Positions 16,730 through 26,686 of a stretch of DNA of 64,000 bases are shown piece by piece. A program made the translations under genes and the position numbers. This DNA comes from Chitinophagaceae bacterium. GTDB lineage: Bacteria > Bacteroidota > Bacteroidia > Chitinophagales > Chitinophagaceae. The DNA is taken from contig JAFKGR010000003.1 of assembly GCA_017307735.1 (NCBI GenBank), positions 248,001 to 312,000 on the forward strand, read 5' to 3'. Position 1 is the stretch's first letter. Each line of letters opens with the position of its first letter. The notes under the pieces are model-generated. The model worked only from the letters and a program-made list of their open reading frames with translations, was not told the origin of the DNA and searched no databases.

Positions 16730-18009
16730 AATACCTGAGCCTGAATAATCCTTCATTTAAAGTAAATTTCAGGGATGCTGTTCTGATGGGGCAGGCTCCG
16801 GAAAAGGGACTGTTCTTTCCGGAACAAATTCCGGTTGTACCTGAATTCATTTTAAAAAACTTAAACACATTTTCAAAAGAAGAAATTGCCTTTCAAATTA
16901 CTCAGCCTTTTGTGGGTGATATTATCGACTCAAATTCATTGAAAGAGATTGTGAAGGAGACCGTAAACTTCGATTTCCCATTGATACCAATCAATGAATC
17001 TGTTTATGCGCTCGAACTTTTTCATGGTCCAACCGGAGCTTTCAAAGATGTAGGAGCGCGGTTCCTCAGCAGGGTCCTTCACTATTTCTCAAAAGATTCA
17101 AATCAAAAATTAACTGTGCTGGTAGCAACCTCCGGAGATACCGGCGGAGCGGTGGCAGATGCATTTTTCAAGAAAAACAACATCGATGTTTATATTTTAT
17201 TTCCATCGGGAAAAGTCAGTGAATTGCAGCACACGCAACTTACCTGTTACGGAGAAAATATTCATGCACTTGAAGTGGCCGGCACCTTTGATGATTGCCA
17301 GATGTTGGTTAAACAGGCTTTTGATGATAAAGTTTTAAATAAAAAGTTTAGATTCATTTCTGCAAATTCAATCAATATTGCAAGGTGGGTTTCTCAACAG
17401 TTTTATTATTTCTTTGCTCTTCAAAAATGGCCTCACAAACAGCCGCCGGTTATCAGTGTCCCGAGCGGAAATCTGGGAAATATTTCAGCAGGGCTTTTGG
17501 CAAAAGCCACCGGATTAGAAACCGGAGATTTTATTGCGGCATGCAACGAAAACAAAGCATTGACAGACTATCTTCAAACCGGAGTTTTTAAACCTAAGGA
17601 AACTGTCAAAACCATCAGCAATGCAATGGATGTGGGCAACCCGAGTAATTTCAAAAGAGTGATTGAATGTCTTTTAAAAGATAAAAATAAATCCGGGCTG
17701 ACAAGTTTTTCATTTACTTCTGAAGAAACAAAAAACGCAATCCAATCTGTTTATCTTCAAAACAAATATTTGATGGATCCTCATGGGGCTGTCGGATACC
17801 TGGCGCTTAAAAAATATTTGGAAAGTCATCCCGGCTCAAAAGGGATTTTTTTAGAAACTGCACATCCGGCAAAGTTTTCAAACATCATTCAACCCATTAT
17901 TGGCAGGGAACCGGAAATACCAAAACAGTTTCTGAAATATGATAAAAGCAATTCGCAAAGTGAAAAAATAAAGCCGCTTTATCAAGAACTTCTGCAACAC
18001 CTTTCCTGA
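16726..18009 (+). CDS. thrC: Threonine synthase
   Basis: 427 residues, PLP-dependent fold type II. It converts O-phosphohomoserine to threonine, the last step of the pathway. The PLP lysine is in HGPTGAFKDVGARF (Lys about 107), with ATSGDTGGAVADAF and the glycine-rich SGNLGN following. Typical of the ThrC group that opens with MKYLSLNNPSFKVNFRDAVL. It ends the thr operon; the next gene starts 62 bases on with no terminator hairpin between, so read-through is possible. Confidence 0.97.
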   Translation: MKYLSLNNPSFKVNFRDAVLMGQAPEKGLFFPEQIPVVPEFILKNLNTFSKEEIAFQITQPFVGDIIDSNSLKEIVKETVNFDFPLIPINESVYALELFHGPTGAFKDVGARFLSRVLHYFSKDSNQKLTVLVATSGDTGGAVADAFFKKNNIDVYILFPSGKVSELQHTQLTCYGENIHALEVAGTFDDCQMLVKQAFDDKVLNKKFRFISANSINIARWVSQQFYYFFALQKWPHKQPPVISVPSGNLGNISAGLLAKATGLETGDFIAACNENKALTDYLQTGVFKPKETVKTISNAMDVGNPSNFKRVIECLLKDKNKSGLTSFSFTSEETKNAIQSVYLQNKYLMDPHGAVGYLALKKYLESHPGSKGIFLETAHPAKFSNIIQPIIGREPEIPKQFLKYDKSNSQSEKIKPLYQELLQHLS

Positions 18010-18070
18010 TTTCCTTTAAATTACACCCTGAATTCAATCATAGATAATTTAAAAGATTTCGAAGTTATTA

Positions 18071-19078
18071 ATGTCGCTGGTTAAAAATATTTTTCTGAAT
18101 TTTTCAAAGAAAATTCCTGTCGGAATTTTGAAAAAGATCAGCCCCATTGATATATATCTCCCTTACCAGCATCTGATACGGGAAGCTCACACTTCCTATA
18201 TCAGTCATCTGTATCCTTTTAAAAATAAAAAGCAATTCGAAACAGATTTGGATTACCTGCTCAAAAATTTTCGCATCGCAGATATTGACCAGTTGGTTTC
18301 TTATGTAAAAAGAAAAGGGGAATTAACGCCAAACCAATTCCTGCTTACGTTTGATGATGGATTCAAAGAAATAGCTACTGTCATTGCACCGCTACTTTAT
18401 CAAAAAGGAATCCCGGCCATCTTTTTTTTAAATAATGATTTTATTGGGAACAACCAATTATTCTACCGGTTAAAAATCAGTCTTTTGATTGAAGAATTAT
18501 CTAATAAACCTCAATTAGCATCGGTCTTTAAAAAATATTTTGAAAACTCCAATGATTTAAACTCAATTCTCAATCAGCTAAAGAAAACAAATCAATTCAA
18601 TCAATCTATTCTGGACAACATAGCTAATGAAATCGGTTTAGACTTTGATGATTTCCTAAAATCGGAAAAGCCTTTTGCAACAAAAGAGCAAATTGAAGAA
18701 ATCGTCAAAATGGGATTTTATGTGGGGGGCCACAGCCTGAGCCATCCATATTTTGAATTATTAAGTGAGGCCGAACAATACAGACAGGCTGTGGATTCTG
18801 CAAAAAGAATTGCAAATGAGTTTCACCAGAAATATACATTATTTGCTTTTCCCCATTATGACAACAAGATCAAAACCAAAACCATTCAAAAGATTTTGAA
18901 TGGCGGAGTTGATGTCATATTCGGAATCCAGAATCAACTTCCCGAACTTCAATTGCGAATGCTTCACCGTTTCAATGCCGAACGTCCGAACATTACGATG
19001 GAAAAACAAATCAAGGCAGAGATGCTTTACGCTGCCCTGTTAAAAAGAGCAGGAAAGTTCAGCGTAAAAAGGAACTAA
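18071..19078 (+). CDS. Polysaccharide deacetylase family protein
   Basis: 335 residues with a NodB-type catalytic domain. The metal-binding first motif is TFDDGF (about 93-98) and the second is GGHSLSHPYF, with FAFPHYD near the third. The sequence between (about 130-210) is longer and more charged than in peptidoglycan deacetylases. No signal peptide is visible, so it may act in the cytosol or at the inner membrane, perhaps on polysaccharide or lipid-linked sugars. Substrate unknown. It converges with the next gene only one base apart. Confidence 0.85.
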   Translation: MSLVKNIFLNFSKKIPVGILKKISPIDIYLPYQHLIREAHTSYISHLYPFKNKKQFETDLDYLLKNFRIADIDQLVSYVKRKGELTPNQFLLTFDDGFKEIATVIAPLLYQKGIPAIFFLNNDFIGNNQLFYRLKISLLIEELSNKPQLASVFKKYFENSNDLNSILNQLKKTNQFNQSILDNIANEIGLDFDDFLKSEKPFATKEQIEEIVKMGFYVGGHSLSHPYFELLSEAEQYRQAVDSAKRIANEFHQKYTLFAFPHYDNKIKTKTIQKILNGGVDVIFGIQNQLPELQLRMLHRFNAERPNITMEKQIKAEMLYAALLKRAGKFSVKRN

Positions 19079-19079
19079 T

Positions 19080-20768
19080 CTATTCCAGATCTTTATAATG
19101 ATAGATTTTACCCGCATCTCCCAAAATGATCCTGCCTGGTTCAACGAATGATTGATCGGCAAGACTGGCTGTGGAATCAAATCCCTGAATGGAAATTTTA
19201 CCCAAATCCACCATGGTGTAAAATACGTTTAAAGCTGAGCTTACCTTTTTATCCTGATTGGATCTCAGCGCCTGGATTACCTGAGGATTATTTTGAATGT
19301 AATTTTCATTCAACCAGATAAAGAGCGGCACCTCTGCTGTATAACGTGTTGGCTTATACGAATGAAAATAGGTATTGTCATTCTTGTCGTTCAGATTTTC
19401 GCCGTGATCGCTTACAAACAGAAAACCCGATTCCGCATCAAATTTTTGCAAAGTATCAGCAATACTTTTCAGTATATAATCTGTATATAGAACCGAATTA
19501 TCATATTCATTGATAATTTCCTCTTTGGTCGGATTAATCATATTCAACTGATTTCTGCCGGCAGTCGGCGCAAATTTTCCAAACGCCGGTGGATACCTCA
19601 AAATATAACGCCAATGACTCCCAATCAGATGAACAATGAGAAAAATATCTTTATTGCTTTGTGATTTGATGACACCGCTCAGAACCGGGAGAATGGATTG
19701 ATCATAAGTACCGGTGAAGTTTGTTTCATTTTCGCCATGACTGATATAGATGGCTGTATCTCCGTCACTGAAATGCATACCTATATTTCCGGACAGGCCA
19801 TAATGGGCCTGGTTGGAAATCCATGCCGTATAAAACCCTGCTTCTTTAAATGCCGCAAGAATACTTTTCTCTTTCGTATGGCGGCCATAATTATCAGGTG
19901 TAGCACGGGTAACCAGAAGTGGGATGGAAATGATTGTCATCGTTCCCCCGCTGACAACATTTTTGTAACTAATTAAATCGTTTAGTTTTTCAATTTCAGG
20001 TGAAGTCTCTCTCTGATAGCCGTTGATATGCCAATGATCCGCACGGGAAGCTTCTCCCAGTACCAATACAAAAATCCTGCGCTGTTGGTCGGCTGTGTCT
20101 TTGTTCGCTGCATCAAATGTAAAATCTTTTGTCACCTCTTTATATCTCTTCACATTGGTCAGTTCTTCACTCAACAAACCAAATACGGATTGCAATCGAA
20201 ACGGGTAAAACGTGCGATAGGTATTTTTCAGGATGGAAGAATAATATCTCATATCTGTTGTGCGGATCAGTGGAATAACCAGATAACTCAAAAGACCTAT
20301 CAGGGAAATTATCAATCCCTGTTTCCATGATATTTTTGATGGCAATCTGTACGACAGCTTTATGAAAACAAAAAAGCAAAATGCCATTGCAAGCATCATG
20401 AGAACTATTTTCCAACCGAGCAATTCAGTCACTTCATCTACGCTGGTATCAAGTACAAGTCCTACCATTTCTGCATTTACCTGAATATTCATGTACATAA
20501 CAGACATCAGCATGACTGGAATAAAAGCCACCAGGATAGCCAGAATCCAATAATAAACTCTCAACATTTTACTGAAAAAAAATACCGGAACCAACAACAA
20601 TAACTGAACAATAACGAAACCGCTGATTGCATAATTTATCACATTATTTCTCATGAAAAAAACCAAATCGGGGAACAGGACGAGAAGCGTGAGTATTGAA
20701 ATAATGAAATAATAGAAAATAAGTTTCCTGAAATTTATCCCGGTTACAGAAGAAAATCTGAAAGACAT
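19080..20768 (-). CDS. Phosphoethanolamine transferase-like membrane sulfatase-fold protein
   Basis: 562 residues. Five membrane helices occupy about 15-165; a periplasmic alkaline-phosphatase-fold domain follows. Catalytic landmarks match EptA/CptA enzymes: LGEASRADHW (metal Glu), the nucleophile region SGGTMTIISIPLLVTR (Thr), HLIGSHWRY, and SDHGEN with the Asp-His metal pair. Such enzymes transfer phosphoethanolamine from phosphatidylethanolamine to lipid A or core sugars, altering charge and polymyxin sensitivity. Acceptor not determined. No obvious promoter was seen in the 38 bases before ftsK ends. Confidence 0.88.
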   Translation of the reverse strand: MSFRFSSVTGINFRKLIFYYFIISILTLLVLFPDLVFFMRNNVINYAISGFVIVQLLLLVPVFFFSKMLRVYYWILAILVAFIPVMLMSVMYMNIQVNAEMVGLVLDTSVDEVTELLGWKIVLMMLAMAFCFFVFIKLSYRLPSKISWKQGLIISLIGLLSYLVIPLIRTTDMRYYSSILKNTYRTFYPFRLQSVFGLLSEELTNVKRYKEVTKDFTFDAANKDTADQQRRIFVLVLGEASRADHWHINGYQRETSPEIEKLNDLISYKNVVSGGTMTIISIPLLVTRATPDNYGRHTKEKSILAAFKEAGFYTAWISNQAHYGLSGNIGMHFSDGDTAIYISHGENETNFTGTYDQSILPVLSGVIKSQSNKDIFLIVHLIGSHWRYILRYPPAFGKFAPTAGRNQLNMINPTKEEIINEYDNSVLYTDYILKSIADTLQKFDAESGFLFVSDHGENLNDKNDNTYFHSYKPTRYTAEVPLFIWLNENYIQNNPQVIQALRSNQDKKVSSALNVFYTMVDLGKISIQGFDSTASLADQSFVEPGRIILGDAGKIYHYKDLE

Positions 20769-20806
20769 TATTTTAATTTGAAATTATTATCCCAGTCGAT
20801 ATACTT

Positions 20807-23329
20807 TTATAAAAAACCATTCAATACTTCGGTCAATTCAGCCTCCGTTTTAACCAACACGTCTCTCACTTTGCTTCCCTGGCTTGGGCCTACGATACCG
20901 GCCGCTTCAAGTTGATCCATCAGTCTGCCGGCCCTGTTATAACCCAACTGCATTTTTCGTTGAAGGAGCGAAGTGCTGCCGCTTTGAGTCTGGACAATTA
21001 ACCGCGCAGCCTCTTCAAATCTCTGATCGCGGTCAGCGCCGTCATAGGTTTTAGTCTCAAAATCTTTTTCGTCCACATATTCAGGAAGCTCATAAGCCTC
21101 TCCATATCCCCTTTGTTCTCCGATAAAATCGGTTACATTGTCAACTTCCTGCGTATCTACAAATGCACATTGAAGCCTGGTAATTTCACCATTGTAACTT
21201 ATCAGCATGTCTCCTTTCCCGATCAATTGTTCAGCACCGCCGGTATCCAGAATGGTACGGCTGTCGATTTTACTGCTCACCTTAAATGCAATACGTGCAG
21301 GGAAATTGGCTTTGATGATGCCGGTAATAATATTTACAGAAGGGCGTTGAGTGGCAATGATCAGATGGATGCCCACAGCCCTTGCCAACTGTGCAAGACG
21401 CGCCAATGGCATTTCAACTTCCTTTCCGGCTGTCATGATCAAATCGGCAAACTCATCAATCACCAGCACGATAAAGGGAAGAAATTGATGGCCCTTTTCC
21501 GGATTCAACTTTCTCGCAACAAATTTCTGATTGTATTCTTTAATATTCCTTGTGCCGGCTTCCTTTAAAAGATCGTAACGGATATCCATCAGTGTACACA
21601 GGGCATTCAGCGTATGAATTACTTTTTTGGTGTCGGTAATAATGGCTTCTTCTTCATTGGGAAGTTTTGCAAGGAAATGTTTTTCTATGCTTTTGTAAAT
21701 ACTCAATTCCACCTTCTTGGGATCAATCAAAACAAACTTGATCTGAGAGGGATGTTTTTTGTAAAGAAGTGAAACAAGGATTGCATTTAACCCGACAGAT
21801 TTCCCTTGCCCGGTAGCGCCGGCCATTAACAGGTGAGGCATAGATGTCAGATCGACAATAAAATTTTCATTGTCGATTTTTTTGCCCAATGCAATCGGAA
21901 GCTGATAATTATTTTTTTGGAATTTTTCTGAACTCAATAATGTACGCATCCCCACAATCGACTTTTTCATATTGGGCACTTCGATGCCGATGGTTCCTTT
22001 TCCTGGAATGGGTGCGATGATCCGGATTCCCAACGCAGCAAGGCTCAGAGCAATGTCATCTTCCAGGTTTTTGATACGTGAAATTCTTACTCCGGGATCG
22101 GGTATTATTTCATACAGTGTTACTGTAGGACCGACGGTTGCATATATTTTCTGAATGCCAATATCATAATTCCCCAGGGTTTCTTCAATCTTGTTTTTGT
22201 TAGATTCAAGTTCTGTAGCGTCCTGAACAATCTGTTCCCCGCCGTGAGTTTCCAACAAATCGAGCGAAGGATATTTATAATTCGGAAGATCAATAATCGG
22301 GTCATAAGGAGCCTGAACTATTTTTGGTTTAGAGATTTCCTCTTTTGATTCTTCCAAAACGGATTTGCTAAGCGCATCAGCATTCCTGACTTCCAGAGTG
22401 AGTCCGCTGCCACTTGAGATTTCTTTGGGAAACGGAACAACAGGCGCGGCAGGATTGAACGGTTGTTTTAGTTCAGCTTCCCCATTTTTTTCTATCAATT
22501 TTAATCCACCTGTATTTTCAGGTTCCTTTTCACCATTTCTTTCTACGAGTTTTAGTTCTTCTGCATCTTTTGAAGTATCGGCAATCGGATTATTTGTCAA
22601 TGGTTTTATTTCCGGCGAGCCTGTATCAGACCCGGAATCTGTAGAGTCTTTGTGGGGCAACAATCCGGTTAGTTTGTCTTTTGCCTTTGAAACATTGAAG
22701 ACAGGGTTAAATCTCCAAATAAGATAACTGAAGAAACAAACAAAAATGAGCAGAGCGGTTCCCGTAAATCCAATCGTGTGCTGCAACCACTCGTTGATAC
22801 CATCACCTACCCTGCCTCCCCAGAAAAATTCTGCTGAACCTCCGGGAGTTGGATTTCCGATTCTGTGTGTCAAAAAACTTGCTGTAACACTGAATACCAG
22901 AAGTCCCAACACTACATACCGGATATTTTTCCAGACCGAAAAAAGTTTTTTGGGCGCTATCAGATTAAGCCCGACTACAAAAAAGAAAAAACAAACAAAA
23001 AAACTTGCGATCCCGAATCCGCCCCTAAAAAACAAATCGGAAAAATAGGCGCCGGCAGTACCCAATCCGTTTGCCACAGGCTGATCATTGGATGGAAGCA
23101 AAATAGATGCTCCCTGCTGAATGGTACTAAAGTCTTTTTTCCAGGTGAAGAGATATGAAATGAAAGAAATAAAAAGCAATACCCCAATCAACAATAAAAC
23201 AGTTCCAAAAATTTTATGGGTGCGTTCGTCCTTCAGAATTTCCTTAGCCCCGATTTTTTCCATCTTATCAGACTGAAATCCTGTATCGCCATTACCTTTC
23301 TTCCGTGTCGTTTTCTTTTTGGTAGCCAT
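20807..23329 (-). CDS. ftsK: DNA translocase FtsK
   Basis: 840 residues from the ATG at 23329. A TTG three codons earlier is inside the promoter box and unlikely. The basic N-terminus (KKKTTRKK) is followed by four membrane helices (about 45-205), a variable Ser/Glu/Pro linker, and the motor domain with Walker A GATGQGKS near 500. The C-terminal gamma winged helix (LLQRKMQLGYNRAGRLMDQLE) reads KOPS-type polarity sequences. Pumps DNA through the closing septum and helps dimer resolution. Length and order are normal. Confidence 0.97.
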   Translation of the reverse strand: MATKKKTTRKKGNGDTGFQSDKMEKIGAKEILKDERTHKIFGTVLLLIGVLLFISFISYLFTWKKDFSTIQQGASILLPSNDQPVANGLGTAGAYFSDLFFRGGFGIASFFVCFFFFVVGLNLIAPKKLFSVWKNIRYVVLGLLVFSVTASFLTHRIGNPTPGGSAEFFWGGRVGDGINEWLQHTIGFTGTALLIFVCFFSYLIWRFNPVFNVSKAKDKLTGLLPHKDSTDSGSDTGSPEIKPLTNNPIADTSKDAEELKLVERNGEKEPENTGGLKLIEKNGEAELKQPFNPAAPVVPFPKEISSGSGLTLEVRNADALSKSVLEESKEEISKPKIVQAPYDPIIDLPNYKYPSLDLLETHGGEQIVQDATELESNKNKIEETLGNYDIGIQKIYATVGPTVTLYEIIPDPGVRISRIKNLEDDIALSLAALGIRIIAPIPGKGTIGIEVPNMKKSIVGMRTLLSSEKFQKNNYQLPIALGKKIDNENFIVDLTSMPHLLMAGATGQGKSVGLNAILVSLLYKKHPSQIKFVLIDPKKVELSIYKSIEKHFLAKLPNEEEAIITDTKKVIHTLNALCTLMDIRYDLLKEAGTRNIKEYNQKFVARKLNPEKGHQFLPFIVLVIDEFADLIMTAGKEVEMPLARLAQLARAVGIHLIIATQRPSVNIITGIIKANFPARIAFKVSSKIDSRTILDTGGAEQLIGKGDMLISYNGEITRLQCAFVDTQEVDNVTDFIGEQRGYGEAYELPEYVDEKDFETKTYDGADRDQRFEEAARLIVQTQSGSTSLLQRKMQLGYNRAGRLMDQLEAAGIVGPSQGSKVRDVLVKTEAELTEVLNGFL

Positions 23330-23335
23330 TACCTG

Positions 23336-23343
23336 CAAATATA
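23336..23343 (-). promoter_or_regulatory. -7 box directly before ftsK
   Basis: TATATTTG on the minus strand matches TAnnTTTG and ends six bases before the ftsK ATG. Transcription would begin at or within a few bases of the start codon, giving a leaderless or near-leaderless mRNA. No good -33 box found. Confidence 0.55.
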
Positions 23344-23537
23344 ATTCTTACCTGAGTTTAAGACGAAGCACCTGCCGCTGCCTTATCAAATAAATCATTA
23401 AAAATAAAAACCATTGGGAACTTCGCAAGAAAAAATATTGTGAATCAAATTCCGGCTCTTCCATTTCAACCTTTGTATAAACAGATATTGTATTGTACTT
23501 TGCTGTAATTTTTTAAAGCAATACCCTGCTCTCCAAA

Positions 23538-24440
23538 ATGAATCAGCCGCTGATTTCAATTATCACACTTAATTACAATCAAACTGACACAACCTGTGCT
23601 TTTCTGGAATCAACCAAAAAACTGACCTATAAAAATTATGAGATTTTGGTCTGTGACATGGCATCTGAAAAAGATCCTACCGAACAAATTTCTGCGGGGA
23701 ACTTCCCAAATACAAAAGTGCTTGTAAGCAAGGCCAATCTTGGGTTTAGCGGAGGAAACAATTTGGGAATGAGACAGGCGCATGGCGATTTCATTTTTAT
23801 TGTGAACAATGATACAGAAGTTACACCCGGACTTCTGGAAGCATTGCTTCTACCTTTTGAAGAAGATAAAACAATCGGAGCCGTAAGCCCTAAAATCAGA
23901 TTTTTTTCTCAACCCAATGTCATCCAGTATGCAGGTTTTGAGCCTATGAATTTTTTGACCGGAAGAGTTTTTGCTGTTGGCAACCACGAGGAAGACACAG
24001 GTCAACATGACATATCCGGATACACAAACTCCGCCCACGGATGTGCCATGATGGTGAAAAAAGAAGTTATTGAGAAAGTAGGAATGTTTCCTGAAAATTT
24101 CTTTCTTTATTACGAAGAGTGGGATTGGTCGGCAAGGATGCAACGGGCCGGATACCATGTTTATTATGAAAGCAAGGCCCTGATTTTTCACAAAGAATCC
24201 ATGTCGGTCGGTAAAAAAAGCAAACTCAAATTATATTACCTGACACGGAACCGGATTCTGTTTTTACGGCGCAACAGCAAAAATAAATTTCAACTAATTG
24301 CCTTTTACATTTTTTTTACTCTTTTTTCTATTCCAAAATCACTCATTGTTTATACCTTAAAAGGGCAATTCTCCTATGCGGGGACATTTACAAAAGCCGT
24401 AATATGGAATTTGAAAAATTCAAGCCACAGCCGGGTGTAG
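23538..24440 (+). CDS. Family 2 glycosyltransferase (rhamnosyltransferase-like)
   Basis: 300 residues. GT-A fold with ISIITLNYNQ at the N-terminus, NLGFSGGNNLGMRQA, the metal-binding NNDTEV (about 96) and the catalytic region EEWDWSARMQRAGY (about 195-208). A hydrophobic helix near 255-275 may anchor it at the inner membrane. It resembles rhamnosyl- and other sugar transferases of O-antigen or exopolysaccharide synthesis. Substrate unknown. It stands alone, divergent from ftsK and converging with DUF423. Confidence 0.9.
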   Translation: MNQPLISIITLNYNQTDTTCAFLESTKKLTYKNYEILVCDMASEKDPTEQISAGNFPNTKVLVSKANLGFSGGNNLGMRQAHGDFIFIVNNDTEVTPGLLEALLLPFEEDKTIGAVSPKIRFFSQPNVIQYAGFEPMNFLTGRVFAVGNHEEDTGQHDISGYTNSAHGCAMMVKKEVIEKVGMFPENFFLYYEEWDWSARMQRAGYHVYYESKALIFHKESMSVGKKSKLKLYYLTRNRILFLRRNSKNKFQLIAFYIFFTLFSIPKSLIVYTLKGQFSYAGTFTKAVIWNLKNSSHSRV

Positions 24441-24459
24441 AAGAAAATAAACAGAACTG

Positions 24460-24870
24460 CTATTTCACTGAAGTTAGTTGCTTCTTTGCAGTGAAGATCG
24501 CAAAAAACATCAGTATCCACCCGAGGATCAAACAAGTACCTCCAAGAGGGGCGGCAAGTGCAACCCCGCTGATAACCGGAATCATATCTGCACTCATCAG
24601 TGTGATCAGATAAATGGTGCCACTAAAAAAAATAATCCCGGCAATAAAAAAAATGCCTGCCAATCGCAGGATACTTTTTCGAAAAGACCCATACAAAATG
24701 CCGACTGCCAACAATGCAAAAACATGGTAAAACTGGTATCTCAATCCGGTTTCAAAAACATTGGCAGATCCTTCTGCTACCCTGCTTTTCAGAAAATGGG
24801 TTTCAAACGCGCCTAATATCACACCCAACGCCCCGAGCAATGCTGCTGTCTTAAGAAATCCTTTATGCAT
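24460..24870 (-). CDS. DUF423 family small membrane protein
   Basis: 136 residues with four hydrophobic helices. The family hallmark is at the N-terminus (LGALGVILGAFETHFL), followed by FETGLRYQFYHVFALL and FFSGTIYLI. Members are widespread in bacteria (YgdD of E. coli) with no proven function. The gene start overlaps the end of aroK by eight bases, so it is cotranscribed with it. Confidence 0.88.
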   Translation of the reverse strand: MHKGFLKTAALLGALGVILGAFETHFLKSRVAEGSANVFETGLRYQFYHVFALLAVGILYGSFRKSILRLAGIFFIAGIIFFSGTIYLITLMSADMIPVISGVALAAPLGGTCLILGWILMFFAIFTAKKQLTSVK

Positions 24871-25432
24871 GGCCTAAATTCTTTTTTATTTTTGGTATTC
24901 CTATATTTTTTTCAAAACGCTTTCCGCTTTGCAATAATGCATCCAGGCTCTTTTCATTCAGCGATTCCACCTCCAATGTGTAATTTGCCTTTTCATAAAA
25001 AGGTTTTCTTTCTTTGAGTTTTTTTTGAATAAAGAATAAAAGTTCCGATTCATTCACTTCTTTGAGCAACGGCCTTTGGGCTGTTTCATCCTTTACCCTT
25101 TTCAAAATATATTGTTCGTTTGCTTCCAGATAAACAACCTCTCCGTTCTTTTTCATCCATTCCAGGTTGTCAAAAAAACAAGGTGTGCCTCCCCCGCAGG
25201 AAATCATCAGGTTTTTTCTGTTTTCATGTTTTTTCAGATGATACCTTTCCAGTTCCCTGAATTTTTCTTCTCCGTGTTTTTCAAAAATTTCTTCCACACG
25301 CATTCCGAATGCTTTTTCAATTTCTTCATCCAGATCCACAAAAATCATTTGATGTTTCTCAGCCCAGATCTTACCCCAATGGCTCTTTCCGCTGCCCATA
25401 AAACCAATCAGAAAAATGCTGGATAAATTCAT
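24863..25432 (-). CDS. aroK: Shikimate kinase
   Basis: 189 residues. Cytosolic enzyme phosphorylating shikimate, fifth step of chorismate synthesis. The P-loop GFMGSGKS is at 10-17, the shikimate-binding DLDEEIE at about 33, and the CGGGTPCF motif near 79-86. The lid Arg lies in ETAQRPLL. C-terminal tail is slightly longer than in E. coli AroK. Its start is 33 bases after the glutaryl-CoA dehydrogenase stop in a same-strand run of genes. Confidence 0.95.
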   Translation of the reverse strand: MNLSSIFLIGFMGSGKSHWGKIWAEKHQMIFVDLDEEIEKAFGMRVEEIFEKHGEEKFRELERYHLKKHENRKNLMISCGGGTPCFFDNLEWMKKNGEVVYLEANEQYILKRVKDETAQRPLLKEVNESELLFFIQKKLKERKPFYEKANYTLEVESLNEKSLDALLQSGKRFEKNIGIPKIKKNLGHA

Positions 25433-25465
25433 GCAGGATGGTTTTTTATCGATGATAATTTTCCT

Positions 25466-26647
25466 TTACGAAAAAGCTTTTATACCCGTAATATCATGAC
25501 CGGTAATAAGGAGGTGAATGTCGTGAGTGCCTTCATAAGTAATGACACTTTCGAGGTTCATCATGTGGCGCATGATGGAATATTCCCCCGTGATACCCAT
25601 GCCTCCGAGAATCTGCCGGGCGTCACGCGCAATGTTGGCAGCTATTTCACATGCATTTCTTTTGGCCATGCTCACCTGTTCGGGAGTAGCTTTATTTTCA
25701 TTCATTAAAACCCCCAGCCTCCAGTTAAGCAACTGGGCTTTGGTGATTTCTGTGACCATAATGGCAAGCTTCCGCTGTTGCAATTGAAAAGAGGCCAGCG
25801 GTTTTCCGAATTGAACCCTTTCTTTCGAATAACGCAATGCGGTATCATAGCAATCCATGGCCGCTCCGACGGCTCCCCACGCAATTCCATACCGCGCTTT
25901 TGTAAGGCAACCCAACGGACCTTTCAATCCTCTTACATTTGGCAAAATATTTTCCTTTGGAACTTTTACATTGTCAAAAACCAATTCACCTGTAGCGCTC
26001 ACTCGAAGGCTCCATTTGTTGTGAATGGTCGGTGTGGAAAATCCTTCCATTCCCCTTTCCAGAATCAACCCCTGGATTTTTCCCTGTTCATTTTTTGCCC
26101 ACACTACAGCTACATGTGAAAAAGGTGCGTTGCTGATCCACATTTTACTGCCGTTCAGGACAACATGATCTCCGGCATCTTTAAAATTGCTGATCATCGC
26201 TGCGGGATCACTTCCATGATCGGGTTCTGTCAATCCAAAGCAACCGAGCCATTCTCCTGAAGCCAGTTTGGGTAAATACTTCTGTTTTTGTTCCTCACTT
26301 CCATAAGCAAGTATCGGATACATGACAAGTGAACCCTGCACACTGGCTGTACTGCGGATTCCGCTGTCGCCCCGCTCCAGTTCCTGCATCATCAAACCAT
26401 AAGAAATATAATCCAATCCTCCTCCACCGTATTCCTGCGGAACTGTGGGGCCGAAACAACCAAGCTCTCCCAATTGTTTGGTAATTTTTACCGGAAATTC
26501 AGCCCGCTGTGCAAATTCTTCAACGATAGGTGAAATTTCTTTTTTTACATAATTGCGAACGGTTTCTCTAATCAATTTATGTTCATCGGTCAATAAATCA
26601 TCAATCTTGAAATAGTCCGGAGACTGAAATAAATCTGCTTGTGCCAT
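25466..26647 (-). CDS. gcdH: Acyl-CoA dehydrogenase, most likely glutaryl-CoA dehydrogenase
   Basis: 393 residues, FAD flavoenzyme of the acyl-CoA dehydrogenase family. The C-terminal signature YEGTHDIHLLITGHDITGI and the RSTASVQGSLVMYPI segment with its Arg match glutaryl-CoA dehydrogenases, which oxidise and decarboxylate glutaryl-CoA to crotonyl-CoA in lysine and tryptophan breakdown. The catalytic base Glu is in YEGTHD. FAD-binding FGLTEPDHGSDP and WISNAPF are intact. Substrate is inferred from motifs only. Confidence 0.88.
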   Translation of the reverse strand: MAQADLFQSPDYFKIDDLLTDEHKLIRETVRNYVKKEISPIVEEFAQRAEFPVKITKQLGELGCFGPTVPQEYGGGGLDYISYGLMMQELERGDSGIRSTASVQGSLVMYPILAYGSEEQKQKYLPKLASGEWLGCFGLTEPDHGSDPAAMISNFKDAGDHVVLNGSKMWISNAPFSHVAVVWAKNEQGKIQGLILERGMEGFSTPTIHNKWSLRVSATGELVFDNVKVPKENILPNVRGLKGPLGCLTKARYGIAWGAVGAAMDCYDTALRYSKERVQFGKPLASFQLQQRKLAIMVTEITKAQLLNWRLGVLMNENKATPEQVSMAKRNACEIAANIARDARQILGGMGITGEYSIMRHMMNLESVITYEGTHDIHLLITGHDITGIKAFS

Positions 26648-26686
26648 AGAAAATTTTCCTTTAAAAAGGTAATTGTTTTAAACTCT